Shown piece after piece: positions 52,501-59,479 of a stretch of DNA of 64,000 nucleotides. The notes below the pieces were generated by a model. That model was given only the letters and a program-made list of their open reading frames with translations, did not search any database and was not told where the DNA came from. Where the stretch lies: the NCBI GenBank assembly GCA_050045915.1, contig JBNGCR010000008.1, positions 1 to 64,000 of the forward strand. Direction: 5' to 3'. The stretch comes from Limnospira sp050045915 (lineage in GTDB: Bacteria > Cyanobacteriota > Cyanobacteriia > Cyanobacteriales > Microcoleaceae). A program made the position numbers and the translations under genes. Every line of letters starts with the position of its first letter. Positions within the stretch are counted from its first letter, which is position 1.

Positions 52501-54133
52501 TACCCACCAATTGAGAGCCTTGACCTGCACATAAAAAGGTAACTTTTGGGGGAGTTTTTGCGGTGACGGTTTGATAGCCGACTCCGGCTGAATTTTGACC
52601 GTCGGCAAAGGCGTGGAGGCGATCGCACAACTGTCGGTGGGAGTCGGCTTGAATGGCGAGGCGGTGAGAAAAATGCGATCGCCTCGTACTGGCAGAAAAA
52701 CAAACATCCCTCAAGGACATCTCGGGACGATCCCCCAAAAATCTCTCGTATTCGACCGCCAAATCTCTCAAGGCGGGTTCCGTTTTTGCCGAAATTGTCA
52801 GCAAATAAGGTTCGGAATGATCGGAAGTCTGTTCTCCCGAATTTTGGTTCCGTGCAAACTCGCCCCCCTCCAATACGACGTGAGAATTTGTCCCCCCAAA
52901 ACCGAAGGAACTCACCCCCACAAATTGACAATCAAGCCGGGAGGTCAACTGTTGTTGTACCCGCAACGGCAGGCGATCCCAATTCACCGCAGGATTTAAA
53001 TTTTGGCAGTGCAAACTGGGGGGAATTTGCCGATATTTTAGCAGGAGAGCAGCTTTGATCAATCCGGCAATTCCGGCAGCGGTTTCCGTGTGTCCGATAT
53101 TCGTTTTCACCGAACCGATCGCGCAAATTTCGCCCTCGGGGCGGTTCTCTGCTAACACCTCCCCTAACGCCTCCAATTCCACCGCATCCCCAACTTTCGT
53201 TCCGGTTCCGTGGGCCTCGACGTACTGCACTTGACCGGGGGAAATCCCCGCCACCCGATAAGCCTCCCGCAAAACCGCTTTTTGGGCATCCACATTGGGG
53301 GTACTCAAACCGTTACTGCGCCCATCTTGATTCACTGCACTGCCCCGAATAACGGCATAAATTGGGTCGCCATCTTCCAGGGCTTTTTCGAGGGGTTTTA
53401 ACAGGACAATTCCCGCCCCCTCGCTGCGAACATAGCCGTCAGCACGGGCATCGAAAGTTTTGCATCGGCCGTCGGGAGCCATCAAGCCGCTCTTCGTAAA
53501 TCCCACCATAATTGTGGGCATTAATAGGGCATTTACGCCCCCTGCCAAAGCCAAACTAGACTCGCCACTCCACAGACTTTTACAGGCTAAATGGACGGCG
53601 ACCAAAGAGGAAGAACAAGCGGTATCGACGGCGAAACTCGGCCCCTTAAAATCGAAGAAGTAGGAGAGGCGGTTGGCGGCGACACAGTTGGCAGTTCCCG
53701 TGCTGGCGTGGGCTTCATTGACGGGGTTTTGCCACAGTAAAAGAGAATAATCGTGGGTTCCGATCCCGATAAAAACTCCGGTTTTTGTTCCGGCGAGTTG
53801 CTGCGGAATTTGCATTCCATCTTCCAAGGCTTCCCAAGCCACTTCCATCAGCAGCCGCTGTTGCGGGTCGATGGTCAGCGCTTCCCGAGGCGAAATTCCA
53901 AAAAAATGGGGGTCAAATTGGTCAATTTTATCTAAAAAACCGCCCCAACGGCTGTTGGTTTTGTCGGATGCCGCGGCATCGGGGTGGTAAAATTCATCGC
54001 TGTTCCATCGAGATTTTGGAACCTCCGTAATGACATCAACCCCATCGGTCAATAGATTCCAAAACCCTTGCGGATTATTGGCACCTGGAAAACGGCATCC
54101 GATTCCAATGATGGCGATGGGCTTGACTTCCAT
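46547..54133 (-). CDS. Fully reducing PKS with C-terminal alpha-oxoamine synthase
   Basis: A 2528-residue fusion: KS (about 5-430, DTACSSSLVAVH, Cys about 173), AT (GHSVGEYVAAC, Ser about 619; HAFH motif for malonyl-CoA), DH (DHRLFSQPVFP, about 923; LLDACFQV, about 1089), ER (HAASGGVGQAAVQIAQ, about 1545), KR (YLITGGLGALG, about 1735; Tyr in QANYVVANS), ACP (DLGMDSLMAVEF, Ser about 2047), and a PLP enzyme of the BioF/serine-palmitoyltransferase group (about 2120-2528; YNYLGL, DEAHSVGVLGAGGRG, and Lys in TLSKSFASCGGY, about 2377). It would extend an acyl chain by a reduced C2 unit and release it by decarboxylative condensation with an amino acid, giving an alpha-amino ketone. ATG 54133 is chosen because the promoter at 54224-54252 excludes starts further upstream. 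Confidence 0.93.
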   Translation of the reverse strand: MEVKPIAIIGIGCRFPGANNPQGFWNLLTDGVDVITEVPKSRWNSDEFYHPDAAASDKTNSRWGGFLDKIDQFDPHFFGISPREALTIDPQQRLLMEVAWEALEDGMQIPQQLAGTKTGVFIGIGTHDYSLLLWQNPVNEAHASTGTANCVAANRLSYFFDFKGPSFAVDTACSSSLVAVHLACKSLWSGESSLALAGGVNALLMPTIMVGFTKSGLMAPDGRCKTFDARADGYVRSEGAGIVLLKPLEKALEDGDPIYAVIRGSAVNQDGRSNGLSTPNVDAQKAVLREAYRVAGISPGQVQYVEAHGTGTKVGDAVELEALGEVLAENRPEGEICAIGSVKTNIGHTETAAGIAGLIKAALLLKYRQIPPSLHCQNLNPAVNWDRLPLRVQQQLTSRLDCQFVGVSSFGFGGTNSHVVLEGGEFARNQNSGEQTSDHSEPYLLTISAKTEPALRDLAVEYERFLGDRPEMSLRDVCFSASTRRSHFSHRLAIQADSHRQLCDRLHAFADGQNSAGVGYQTVTAKTPPKVTFLCAGQGSQLVGMGLELYRKNLIFRKNLDRCNEILSPYLGRSLLSILTSEDGDLHQTAYTQPALFALEYALAQLWISLGIKPAVVLGHSVGEYVAACLAGVFSLEDGSKLIAARGKLMQSLPPDGGMVAVFTDEKTLKSTIADGEVAIAAVNAPNIIVISGNSQYLKNAVEKLGDRGIKTTPLNVSHAFHSPAIAPILDEFHNIASEITYNPPKISIISNVTGEAIGSEIATPEYWCEHILKTVRFSDSIATLNRLGSEIWLEISPQATLLGMIRSGGIEIGQKALLPSLRPGQELRQLLSAVGEVYLQGIAVEWPQLYGDKTPNLVQLPTYPFQRQSYWWPTAKYNLKHSLSATSPQLHPLLGERLRLSGTGEIRFQSRLSSQSPDYLQDHRLFSQPVFPAAAYIEMVLAAARELRETVRISQLTIEEPLKLSPEETAVKVILTPENDRGEYEFKIYSLMPGKVDRENLHARGILTPAQFPIPELEMGGDFREILPSYHLDISEYYQNVHKQGLNYGEAFRGIRQLWRGENEALGQIELPEFLRTETQLYTLHPVLLDACFQVLGAILLGQNDRTTYLPVSIENLQVYRHPGDRVWSRAQITTATPQMITARLQIFDDRENLVAEIETLTLRAINIKSLQELFPTSDHPASNLTEFYISTWEPKPLVYQSRDRHSEEWLIVSDARNLGLQLAESLEEKGDRCFVLSARDLPASLPPCQNILYLWSCDRDPLEETGANLLNFVKTIVRKAEKMPSRLWLVTHSSNPLKISKNYVFGLARVIRLEHPDLHCTCLDFDCPLNVNLPGIDKANSAVKLKESEHFQAVLEELGGGDGETQITYRHGIRHVARLETYDPDLKTPEPYQLKISKSGTLEQFDFVPLRRKSPGFGEVEIQVRAVGLNFRDVLNALGMLNQYLEQIGIKNPSEIPLGGECSGIVTSVGQGVEGLNVGDPVIAALTPGSLGSSITVDRHFVIPKPTHLNFVEAATISTAFLTAYYALVELAQLKAGDRVLIHAASGGVGQAAVQIAQKIGAEIYGTASPAKQRFLKSMGVQFVMNSRDLAFAEQVMELTGGKGVDVVLNSLNGEFIPKSLDILAPNGRFIEIGKIGIWDVQDVRKKRSDITYQSFDLLEIAEYSPPLISRILSALSDEFERRTLNPLPHTVFPVEETSSAFRHLAQAKHIGKVAIAVPPVQPLKIRADSTYLITGGLGALGLQVARWLATKGAKHLLLIGRGEPSPAAKTAIAQLQEQGIDIRISKTDVTDFSALENSIKPYCIPGKLPPLRGIIHAAGVLEDGTLQNQTWDQFKKVLAPKVTGTLNLHETTLSLPLDFFVCFSSIVALLGSPGQANYVVANSIVDGLMEYRRNSGLPGLSINWGPWEQTGMAAQLSHQNKGRLSARGMIAIAPHQGLQIIEKLIGQNQAQIGAFSVNWSDFIRQVPDGVALPFLEKIVSREKATEAESETHPEPQSDFLQQLATTAAGDRKIILFEKIRGELSAVLGYQPEDINWEDNFSDLGMDSLMAVEFKNRLQNCLGSSFSLTSVLDYPDLEALVDYFLAEILTEDILNQSLKTPRISRLTPTPYPKPAPSEMIPENLEIPPEYYQFHRSPEYLSLERDLEKGEKLGNPFFRIYEGVARETVETGGRELINYATYNYLGLCGDPQVSELAQRAIARYGTSVSASRIVAGERSLHQELEREIANFLGTEDCIVYIGGHATNVTTIGHLFGEKDLILYDALSHNSIHQGCLLSGATAIEFPHNDRQSLETLLQQKRRQFEKVLIAIEGVYSTEGDIAPLPEIVELKRKYKAFLMVDEAHSVGVLGAGGRGVSEYFNIAASEVDLWMGTLSKSFASCGGYIAGNRQLVKYLKYTAPGFVFSVGMSPPNTAAALAALQILQKEPGRVAQLQERARLFLTLAKQQGLNTGASSDSPIIPIIVGDYKLAARLTQSLFERGINVYPMVYPSVPYNAARLRFFITATHTEAQIKFTVETLTEELKKLG

Positions 54134-54223
54134 AGTAGGTGACAATCTGACGTGAGTTAGAGCGACAAGAAATTGCCTCAAATGACTTGAGACAACAGGG
54201 CAATTTAATCTAAAATCTACCGT

Positions 54224-54274
54224 ATTATATATGATAGCGCTGGAATTGTCAATGCTCAAATTTGGTGGTATTAT
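54224..54274. promoter_or_regulatory. Divergent promoter pair with overlapping -35 boxes
   Basis: Minus strand: TTGACA (54252-54247), 17-base spacer, TATAAT (54229-54224), a perfect sigma-70-type consensus about 90 bases before the PKS-AOS start. Plus strand: TTGTCA (54246-54251), 17-base spacer, TATTAT (54269-54274), about 50 bases before the hydrolase start. The two -35 boxes share the near-palindrome ATTGTCAAT. An AGCGCT palindrome lies in the minus-strand spacer (54235-54240). Confidence 0.75.
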
Positions 54275-54323
54275 GTTACTGATAGTGATCGAGCATTTTA
54301 TTGGCTTTCAGCATTGATTAAAC

Positions 54324-55916
54324 GTGAAGCAAAATTTCTTCTCTAAATTGTGGATTTTTCCGGTCATTTTTTGTCTCTCCGCTAGGGTTGACACTCCACC
54401 AGCAAGAGCGGCAAAATACCTTCACTTTAAATATGGAGCTGCCACGCTGTCGGTCGATATTCAAGATTTGGAAACTTTTGCGACAACAGGAACAGCCGAA
54501 GACGAACTGGGTTTATACTTGAACTTATTCAATCCGCGTTACCGTTCTTTGCTGAGAAGCTTTCTGAGCAATCGCTACGATATGGATGCGGTTCAAATCG
54601 ATCGCATTTTTATCGCCCAGGCGGGACGGAGCCTGTTCGACAACGCGGGAGAAATTATTCGGAGCGATCGCGGAGAAAATGGTGCAGAAGCCATGCACGA
54701 GGCTTTGGTTGAGGCAGCCTCCAGTTCGGAAGGTTTGACCCCGATCAACGTTTTGGAACAATTTCCGACGGACATATTAATCGATATCGATCGCATTCTG
54801 GAAGTCCGACAAAAATTGATCGGCTTGATTGAAGAAACGAGAACTTGGGTCGAAAATTTGAAACTGAAAACGTCCCGAGAAGCCGAGTCTCAGCCGACGC
54901 AAAATTTCGATCGCCTGCCGGATTTGCGGGAACCGGGCGCGTTTGAAGTGAGCAAACAAACCCTCGAATTTTTTGATCACAGCCGCGATCGCCAACTTCT
55001 GATTGACCTGTATTTACCCCGACAGCAGCAAATTCAACCCGTCCCTTTAATTGTCATCTCCAATGGCATCGGAGCGGGCAGATATCGCTTCAGCGATTTA
55101 GCCGAACATCTCGCCTCCCATAACTTCGCCGTCGCGATCGCCGACCACCCCGGCAGTAATAAACAAAGACAAAGAGACTTTTTTGCCGGCATACATTCTG
55201 ACAACTTTGAACCCCGAGAATTTGTTGATCGCCCCCTGGATATCACCTTTATTTTAGACCGTCTCGAACAGGAAAATAATGGTCAACTTTACCGCCAAAT
55301 TGATGTTGAAAACACCGGCATATTTGGGTACTCTTTTGGGGGAGCTACCGCCCTTTCATTGGCGGGTGCAGAAATTAATTTTACCCAACTAGAGCAAGAT
55401 TGCACCCCCGAAAACAAGAAATTTAATATTTCATTACTGTATCAGTGTCGCGCTTTGGAATTACCCCGAAAAAATGCTCAATTGAAAGACGACCGAATTC
55501 GGGCAATCTTTTTATTTGTCCCCTTTGGAAAAAGTGTCTTCGGGCGGCAGGGAATGGAGGGCGTTGAAATTCCGGTCTTTTGGCAAGCCACCGACGAAGA
55601 TATTTTGACTCCGCTGGTGCTAGAGCAAATTCCCGGATTCGCACAACTGACGACACCCACCAAATATTTGGCAGTGGGGACGGGAATTCCCCACACGCGA
55701 GTCACCTTTGAACTGTTAAATCGATGGATGAATCAGGACGTGACCTGGGAAGATTTAAAAGAGTTGAGCGAAGGATATCACAACACTTTTGGAACGGCAT
55801 TCTTCAAAGCTTACCTGAATCAAGATCAGCAGTATCTTGCTTATTTAAACGCTAATTATGCACGCCAGCTCGGCGATCGCAACTATCCGATCACCTTCGT
55901 GCGATCGCTCCCTTAG
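54324..55916 (+). CDS. Exported DUF1400 alpha/beta hydrolase
   Basis: A 530-residue protein from GTG 54324. A signal peptide is visible (KLWIFPVIFCLSARVDTPPARAA). A DUF1400 domain (about 30-160), typical of cyanobacterial secreted hydrolases, is followed by an alpha/beta-hydrolase domain of the PAF-acetylhydrolase/dienelactone type with the nucleophile elbow GYSFGG (Ser about 336) and DHPGSN upstream. It is likely an esterase, lipase or acyltransferase acting outside the cytoplasm. It is divergent from the PKS operon across shared promoters and heads the hydrolase-GT39-ligase operon (35 bases to the next gene), so co-regulation with the PKS genes is likely. Confidence 0.85.
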   Translation: MKQNFFSKLWIFPVIFCLSARVDTPPARAAKYLHFKYGAATLSVDIQDLETFATTGTAEDELGLYLNLFNPRYRSLLRSFLSNRYDMDAVQIDRIFIAQAGRSLFDNAGEIIRSDRGENGAEAMHEALVEAASSSEGLTPINVLEQFPTDILIDIDRILEVRQKLIGLIEETRTWVENLKLKTSREAESQPTQNFDRLPDLREPGAFEVSKQTLEFFDHSRDRQLLIDLYLPRQQQIQPVPLIVISNGIGAGRYRFSDLAEHLASHNFAVAIADHPGSNKQRQRDFFAGIHSDNFEPREFVDRPLDITFILDRLEQENNGQLYRQIDVENTGIFGYSFGGATALSLAGAEINFTQLEQDCTPENKKFNISLLYQCRALELPRKNAQLKDDRIRAIFLFVPFGKSVFGRQGMEGVEIPVFWQATDEDILTPLVLEQIPGFAQLTTPTKYLAVGTGIPHTRVTFELLNRWMNQDVTWEDLKELSEGYHNTFGTAFFKAYLNQDQQYLAYLNANYARQLGDRNYPITFVRSLP

Positions 55917-55951
55917 CTCCTGATTGTTTGGAATTAACTGTCAAATCTAAA

Positions 55952-57547
55952 ATGCAGGCAAAAAAATTTTTATCTCAACTTCAATCCTTTTGGTTGCCGG
56001 TTATTTTGAGTTTGGGTTTGCTGTTTCGTTGCGTCAATTTGGGCGAAAAAACCTATTGGGTGGATGAAGTCGCCACCAGCCTGAGAGTTTCCGGCTATAC
56101 TCACCCGGAATTCGTCCGAGAAATTTCTCAAAAACCCCTGATTCCAATTTCTGAATTCAAACCATACCAGCAGCCCGGAAATAAACCGTTTGGGGACACC
56201 ATAAAAGCTTTGAGCAAAAGTCCCGAACACGCCCCCCTCTATTTCCTTCTCGTCAAGTTCTGGATGCACAGTTTTGGCAGTTCGGTCGTCGCAACTCGCA
56301 GCTTTTCAGTCGTTTTAAGTCTATTGGCGCTGCCGTGTATCTATGCCCTATGTTGGGAGTTGTTTCGATGCCAGACATCGGGAAAAGTGGCCGTTGCCTT
56401 GCTGTCAGTATCCCCCTTTTATGTCGCCTACGCCCAAGAAGCACGCCCCTACAGTTTGTGGCTCGTCACCGTCCTCCTCTCCAGTTTAACATTATTAAAA
56501 GCCCTAAAAAAAGACTCCAAAGCCCATTGGGGACTCTATATTTTCAGCGTAACTTTGGCATTTTATACCTCATTGCTGTCAATTTTTATGTGGGTCGCTC
56601 AAACCATTTACGTTGGCATAACCGAAGAATTTAAACTGAGTTCACCGCTGAAAAAATACGCGATCGCATCCGGCATCAGTTTTGGCTGTTTCACTCCTTG
56701 GCTGTGGGTGATCGTAAACAACTGGGATCGGCTGCAAGACAATACAGTTTGGATGAGGGTTCCTCTGGAACTGTTTTTGATGATGATTCTCTGGATTTAC
56801 AATACATTTATTGTATTCGTGGAATCTCCCATCAGCCTGGATGCTTCCGTCATTCCCAGAATAATTTTGGATGTTAATTTATTGCTGTTGGTGATCACGG
56901 CTTTGGTTTGTCTCTGCCGTCGCACACCTCCCCAAATTTGGCTGTATATTCTCTGCTTAATTGTCGTCCATCCCACCCTATTAATTTTAGTCGATTTAGT
57001 TCTTGGGGGACAAAGCTCGGTGGCGGCGAGATATATCATTCCCTATCATGTGGGTATTATCCTGGCAGTTTCTCATTTTTTCGGGTATCAACTGAAACGC
57101 AATAAAATGGCAACCCCAACCGCTCGAAAATTTTGGCAGATGATTTTAACAGTCCTTTTGTTGATCGGTATATTTTCTTGTATTTACTTGCTGAATAATT
57201 CTCCCAAATATCAAAAAACTCGCAATATCAGCAATGTCGCGATCGCACAAATAATTAATCTGCAAGAATCTCCCGCAGTCATTGCCGAGCGATCGCAACT
57301 TTTGGATATTCTGTCACTCAGCTACCTCCTCAAACCCAATACTCAAATCTATTTAGCCGAACCATTTAATTTCTCAACCGCTTGCCAAACACACTTCCTT
57401 TTCAATCCTTCGCAAGCGTTACAAACCCAACTCCGAGAAAAAAATAATCTCAAACTAGAGCAAATTTACCAACCCCAACTGCTGATTGCCAGTGAAATTC
57501 ACCTTTCCCTGTGGACGGTTGTAAATTTAGAAAAAACCTGCAAATGA
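55952..57547 (+). CDS. GT39-like polytopic membrane glycosyltransferase
   Basis: A 531-residue protein from ATG 55952 with about ten membrane helices. The first outer loop contains KTYWVDEVATSLRVSGYT; the Asp-Glu pair is where GT39/ArnT-type enzymes carry their catalytic acid. Other signatures are SPEHAPLYFLLVKFW and SPFYVAYAQEARPYSLW, as in dolichyl-phosphate-mannose-transferase-like proteins. These use polyprenyl-phosphate sugars and modify lipids or proteins outside the cytoplasm. A paralogue on the opposite strand (59480-61123) shares all these segments. It lies in one operon with the hydrolase and the stand-alone acyl-AMP ligase. Confidence 0.82.
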   Translation: MQAKKFLSQLQSFWLPVILSLGLLFRCVNLGEKTYWVDEVATSLRVSGYTHPEFVREISQKPLIPISEFKPYQQPGNKPFGDTIKALSKSPEHAPLYFLLVKFWMHSFGSSVVATRSFSVVLSLLALPCIYALCWELFRCQTSGKVAVALLSVSPFYVAYAQEARPYSLWLVTVLLSSLTLLKALKKDSKAHWGLYIFSVTLAFYTSLLSIFMWVAQTIYVGITEEFKLSSPLKKYAIASGISFGCFTPWLWVIVNNWDRLQDNTVWMRVPLELFLMMILWIYNTFIVFVESPISLDASVIPRIILDVNLLLLVITALVCLCRRTPPQIWLYILCLIVVHPTLLILVDLVLGGQSSVAARYIIPYHVGIILAVSHFFGYQLKRNKMATPTARKFWQMILTVLLLIGIFSCIYLLNNSPKYQKTRNISNVAIAQIINLQESPAVIAERSQLLDILSLSYLLKPNTQIYLAEPFNFSTACQTHFLFNPSQALQTQLREKNNLKLEQIYQPQLLIASEIHLSLWTVVNLEKTCK

Positions 57548-57620
57548 CAAAAATATTAAAGAACCATAAAATCCTTTAATTTCATGATAAACTATATAAA
57601 AATTGCGAGTCAGAGTTACT

Positions 57621-59462
57621 ATGGAATTTTCGACATTAGTTGACCTTTTACACTATCGATCGCACCATCAACCCCACGATCTAGCCTATATTTTTCTGAA
57701 AAACGGCGAAACCGAACTGCCCCCCTTAACCTATCAAGAGTTAGATCAAAAAGCAAAGGCGATCGCCCTCGAATTAAACGCCTTAATCCCGCCCGGTTCC
57801 CGAGCATTAATGGTTTATCCCTACGAAGCGGGATTGGAATTTATAACCGCTTTTTTTGGCTGTTTGTATGCCGGAGTCGTCGCCGTCCCCATCCACCCGC
57901 CTCGCAATCGCCGCAATTTTTATGACGTCCGATCTTGTATCGAATCCTGTCAAGCTCAAATGGCTTTGACGGTTCAATCTCAACTGTCAAATTTTAAAAA
58001 TCAACTCGGTTCAAATTCTGACCTGATCTGGTTGGCAACCAACACCCTTTCAACCGCCACAACATCCCAATTAACCCAACCCAAAATCAATCCAGACACC
58101 CTCGCTTTTCTACAATATACCTCGGGTTCGACGGGAAAACCGAAAGGGGTGATGATTGCCCACGACTGCATTTTGAACAATCAAAAAATATTAAAACTCG
58201 CCTTCCGACACGGGGAAGATGCGATCGGAGTCAGTTGGCTGCCCCTATTTCACGATATGGGTTTGATCGGGACTGTTTTTCAAGCCTTATATCTGGGAAG
58301 ACCTTGTATTTTAATGTCTCCCATCGCCTTCATTCAAAAACCGATCCGATGGCTGCAGGCGATTTCCCGCTACCGGGCAACCACCAGCGGCGGCCCCAAT
58401 TTTGCCTATGATTTATTGTGCAATCAAGTCACAAAAGAACAAAAGCGAAAGTTGGACTTAAGCAGTTGGGATGTCGCGTTTAACGGGGCAGAAACCGTCC
58501 GCCCTCAAACCTTAGAACGATTTGCCAAAACCTTCAGCGAATGCGGATTTTGCTACGAAAGTTTTTATCCTTGTTATGGGATGGCTGAAGCCACTTTATT
58601 CATTACCGGAGGCGAAAAAGATAAACCCCCGACTGTCCGCCACATCGATCAAGCCACATTGCGAGACAATCGGGTTATTTTTACCGATGTTTGCCCCGGC
58701 AGTCAATCGATTGTCAGTTGCGGCCAGCCGAGGTTAAATACAACTGTTAAAATTGTCGATCCGCATTCGTTGACCGAATGTCCGGAAGGTCGGGTCGGAG
58801 AAATTTGGATCGACGGGCCGGGCGTCGCAAAAGGCTATTGGAATTTACCCGAACAAACCCGACAAACCTTTCAAGCTGCGTTAGCTGATACGGGGCAATT
58901 CCCATTTCTGAGAACCCGGGATTTAGGATTCATTCACCGGGGCGAACTTTTTGTCACGGGCCGCCTGCAAGAAGTGTTGGTTTTTTGGGGAATCAATCAT
59001 TATCCCCAAAATCTGGAAGAAACAATTCAGGACTGCCACCCAGCATTAAAAGTGAATGGAGGAGCAGCATTTTCCGTCGAATTGGACGGCGAAAATCGGC
59101 TCGTTATCGCCCATGAAGTCGATCGCGATTACCGCCACAATTTGGATGTCGATGCGGTCGTCCAAGCCGTCAGGTGGCGAGTTTTTGAACAGCATATGGT
59201 CGATGTTTACGGGTTGGTTTTTGTCAAGCCGGGAGCCCTCCCCAGAACTTCCAGCGGCAAAATTCGCCGTCTCGCCTGCCGGGAAATGTTTTTGCGGGGC
59301 GATTTAGACAGTATCGCAGAGTGGCGATCTCCCCAAACTGAAGCCAAAGATTTAACGGCTTTACTGCAAAAATATTTCAACCCCGCCACTCATTTAAAAC
59401 GGTACTTCAGCCTCATAAAGGGACGGACTCGACAACTATTTTTGGGGCAACGTAAGCCTTAA
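57621..59462 (+). CDS. Stand-alone fatty acyl-AMP ligase
   Basis: A 613-residue adenylating enzyme of the FAAL group from ATG 57621. Visible motifs are YTSGSTGKPKGVM (phosphate loop, about 170), WLPLFHDMGLIG, SFYPCYGMAEATLF, then FLRTRDLGFIHRGELFVTGR and the C-terminal Lys in RTSSGKIRRLACREMF. FAALs activate free fatty acids and pass them to an ACP rather than to CoA. This one has no fused ACP and none is encoded beside it. It may load the ACP of the PKS proteins of the divergent operon or one elsewhere. It ends 17 bases from the stop of the convergent GT39-like gene. Confidence 0.92.
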   Translation: MEFSTLVDLLHYRSHHQPHDLAYIFLKNGETELPPLTYQELDQKAKAIALELNALIPPGSRALMVYPYEAGLEFITAFFGCLYAGVVAVPIHPPRNRRNFYDVRSCIESCQAQMALTVQSQLSNFKNQLGSNSDLIWLATNTLSTATTSQLTQPKINPDTLAFLQYTSGSTGKPKGVMIAHDCILNNQKILKLAFRHGEDAIGVSWLPLFHDMGLIGTVFQALYLGRPCILMSPIAFIQKPIRWLQAISRYRATTSGGPNFAYDLLCNQVTKEQKRKLDLSSWDVAFNGAETVRPQTLERFAKTFSECGFCYESFYPCYGMAEATLFITGGEKDKPPTVRHIDQATLRDNRVIFTDVCPGSQSIVSCGQPRLNTTVKIVDPHSLTECPEGRVGEIWIDGPGVAKGYWNLPEQTRQTFQAALADTGQFPFLRTRDLGFIHRGELFVTGRLQEVLVFWGINHYPQNLEETIQDCHPALKVNGGAAFSVELDGENRLVIAHEVDRDYRHNLDVDAVVQAVRWRVFEQHMVDVYGLVFVKPGALPRTSSGKIRRLACREMFLRGDLDSIAEWRSPQTEAKDLTALLQKYFNPATHLKRYFSLIKGRTRQLFLGQRKP

Positions 59463-59479
59463 AACAATAAATAATTCCC

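Noticed and set aside
54134..54259. N-terminal extension of the PKS-AOS protein to 54259
   Set aside because: The extension lies across and upstream of a consensus promoter for this gene and has no KS-family similarity; ATG 54133 gives the usual start.
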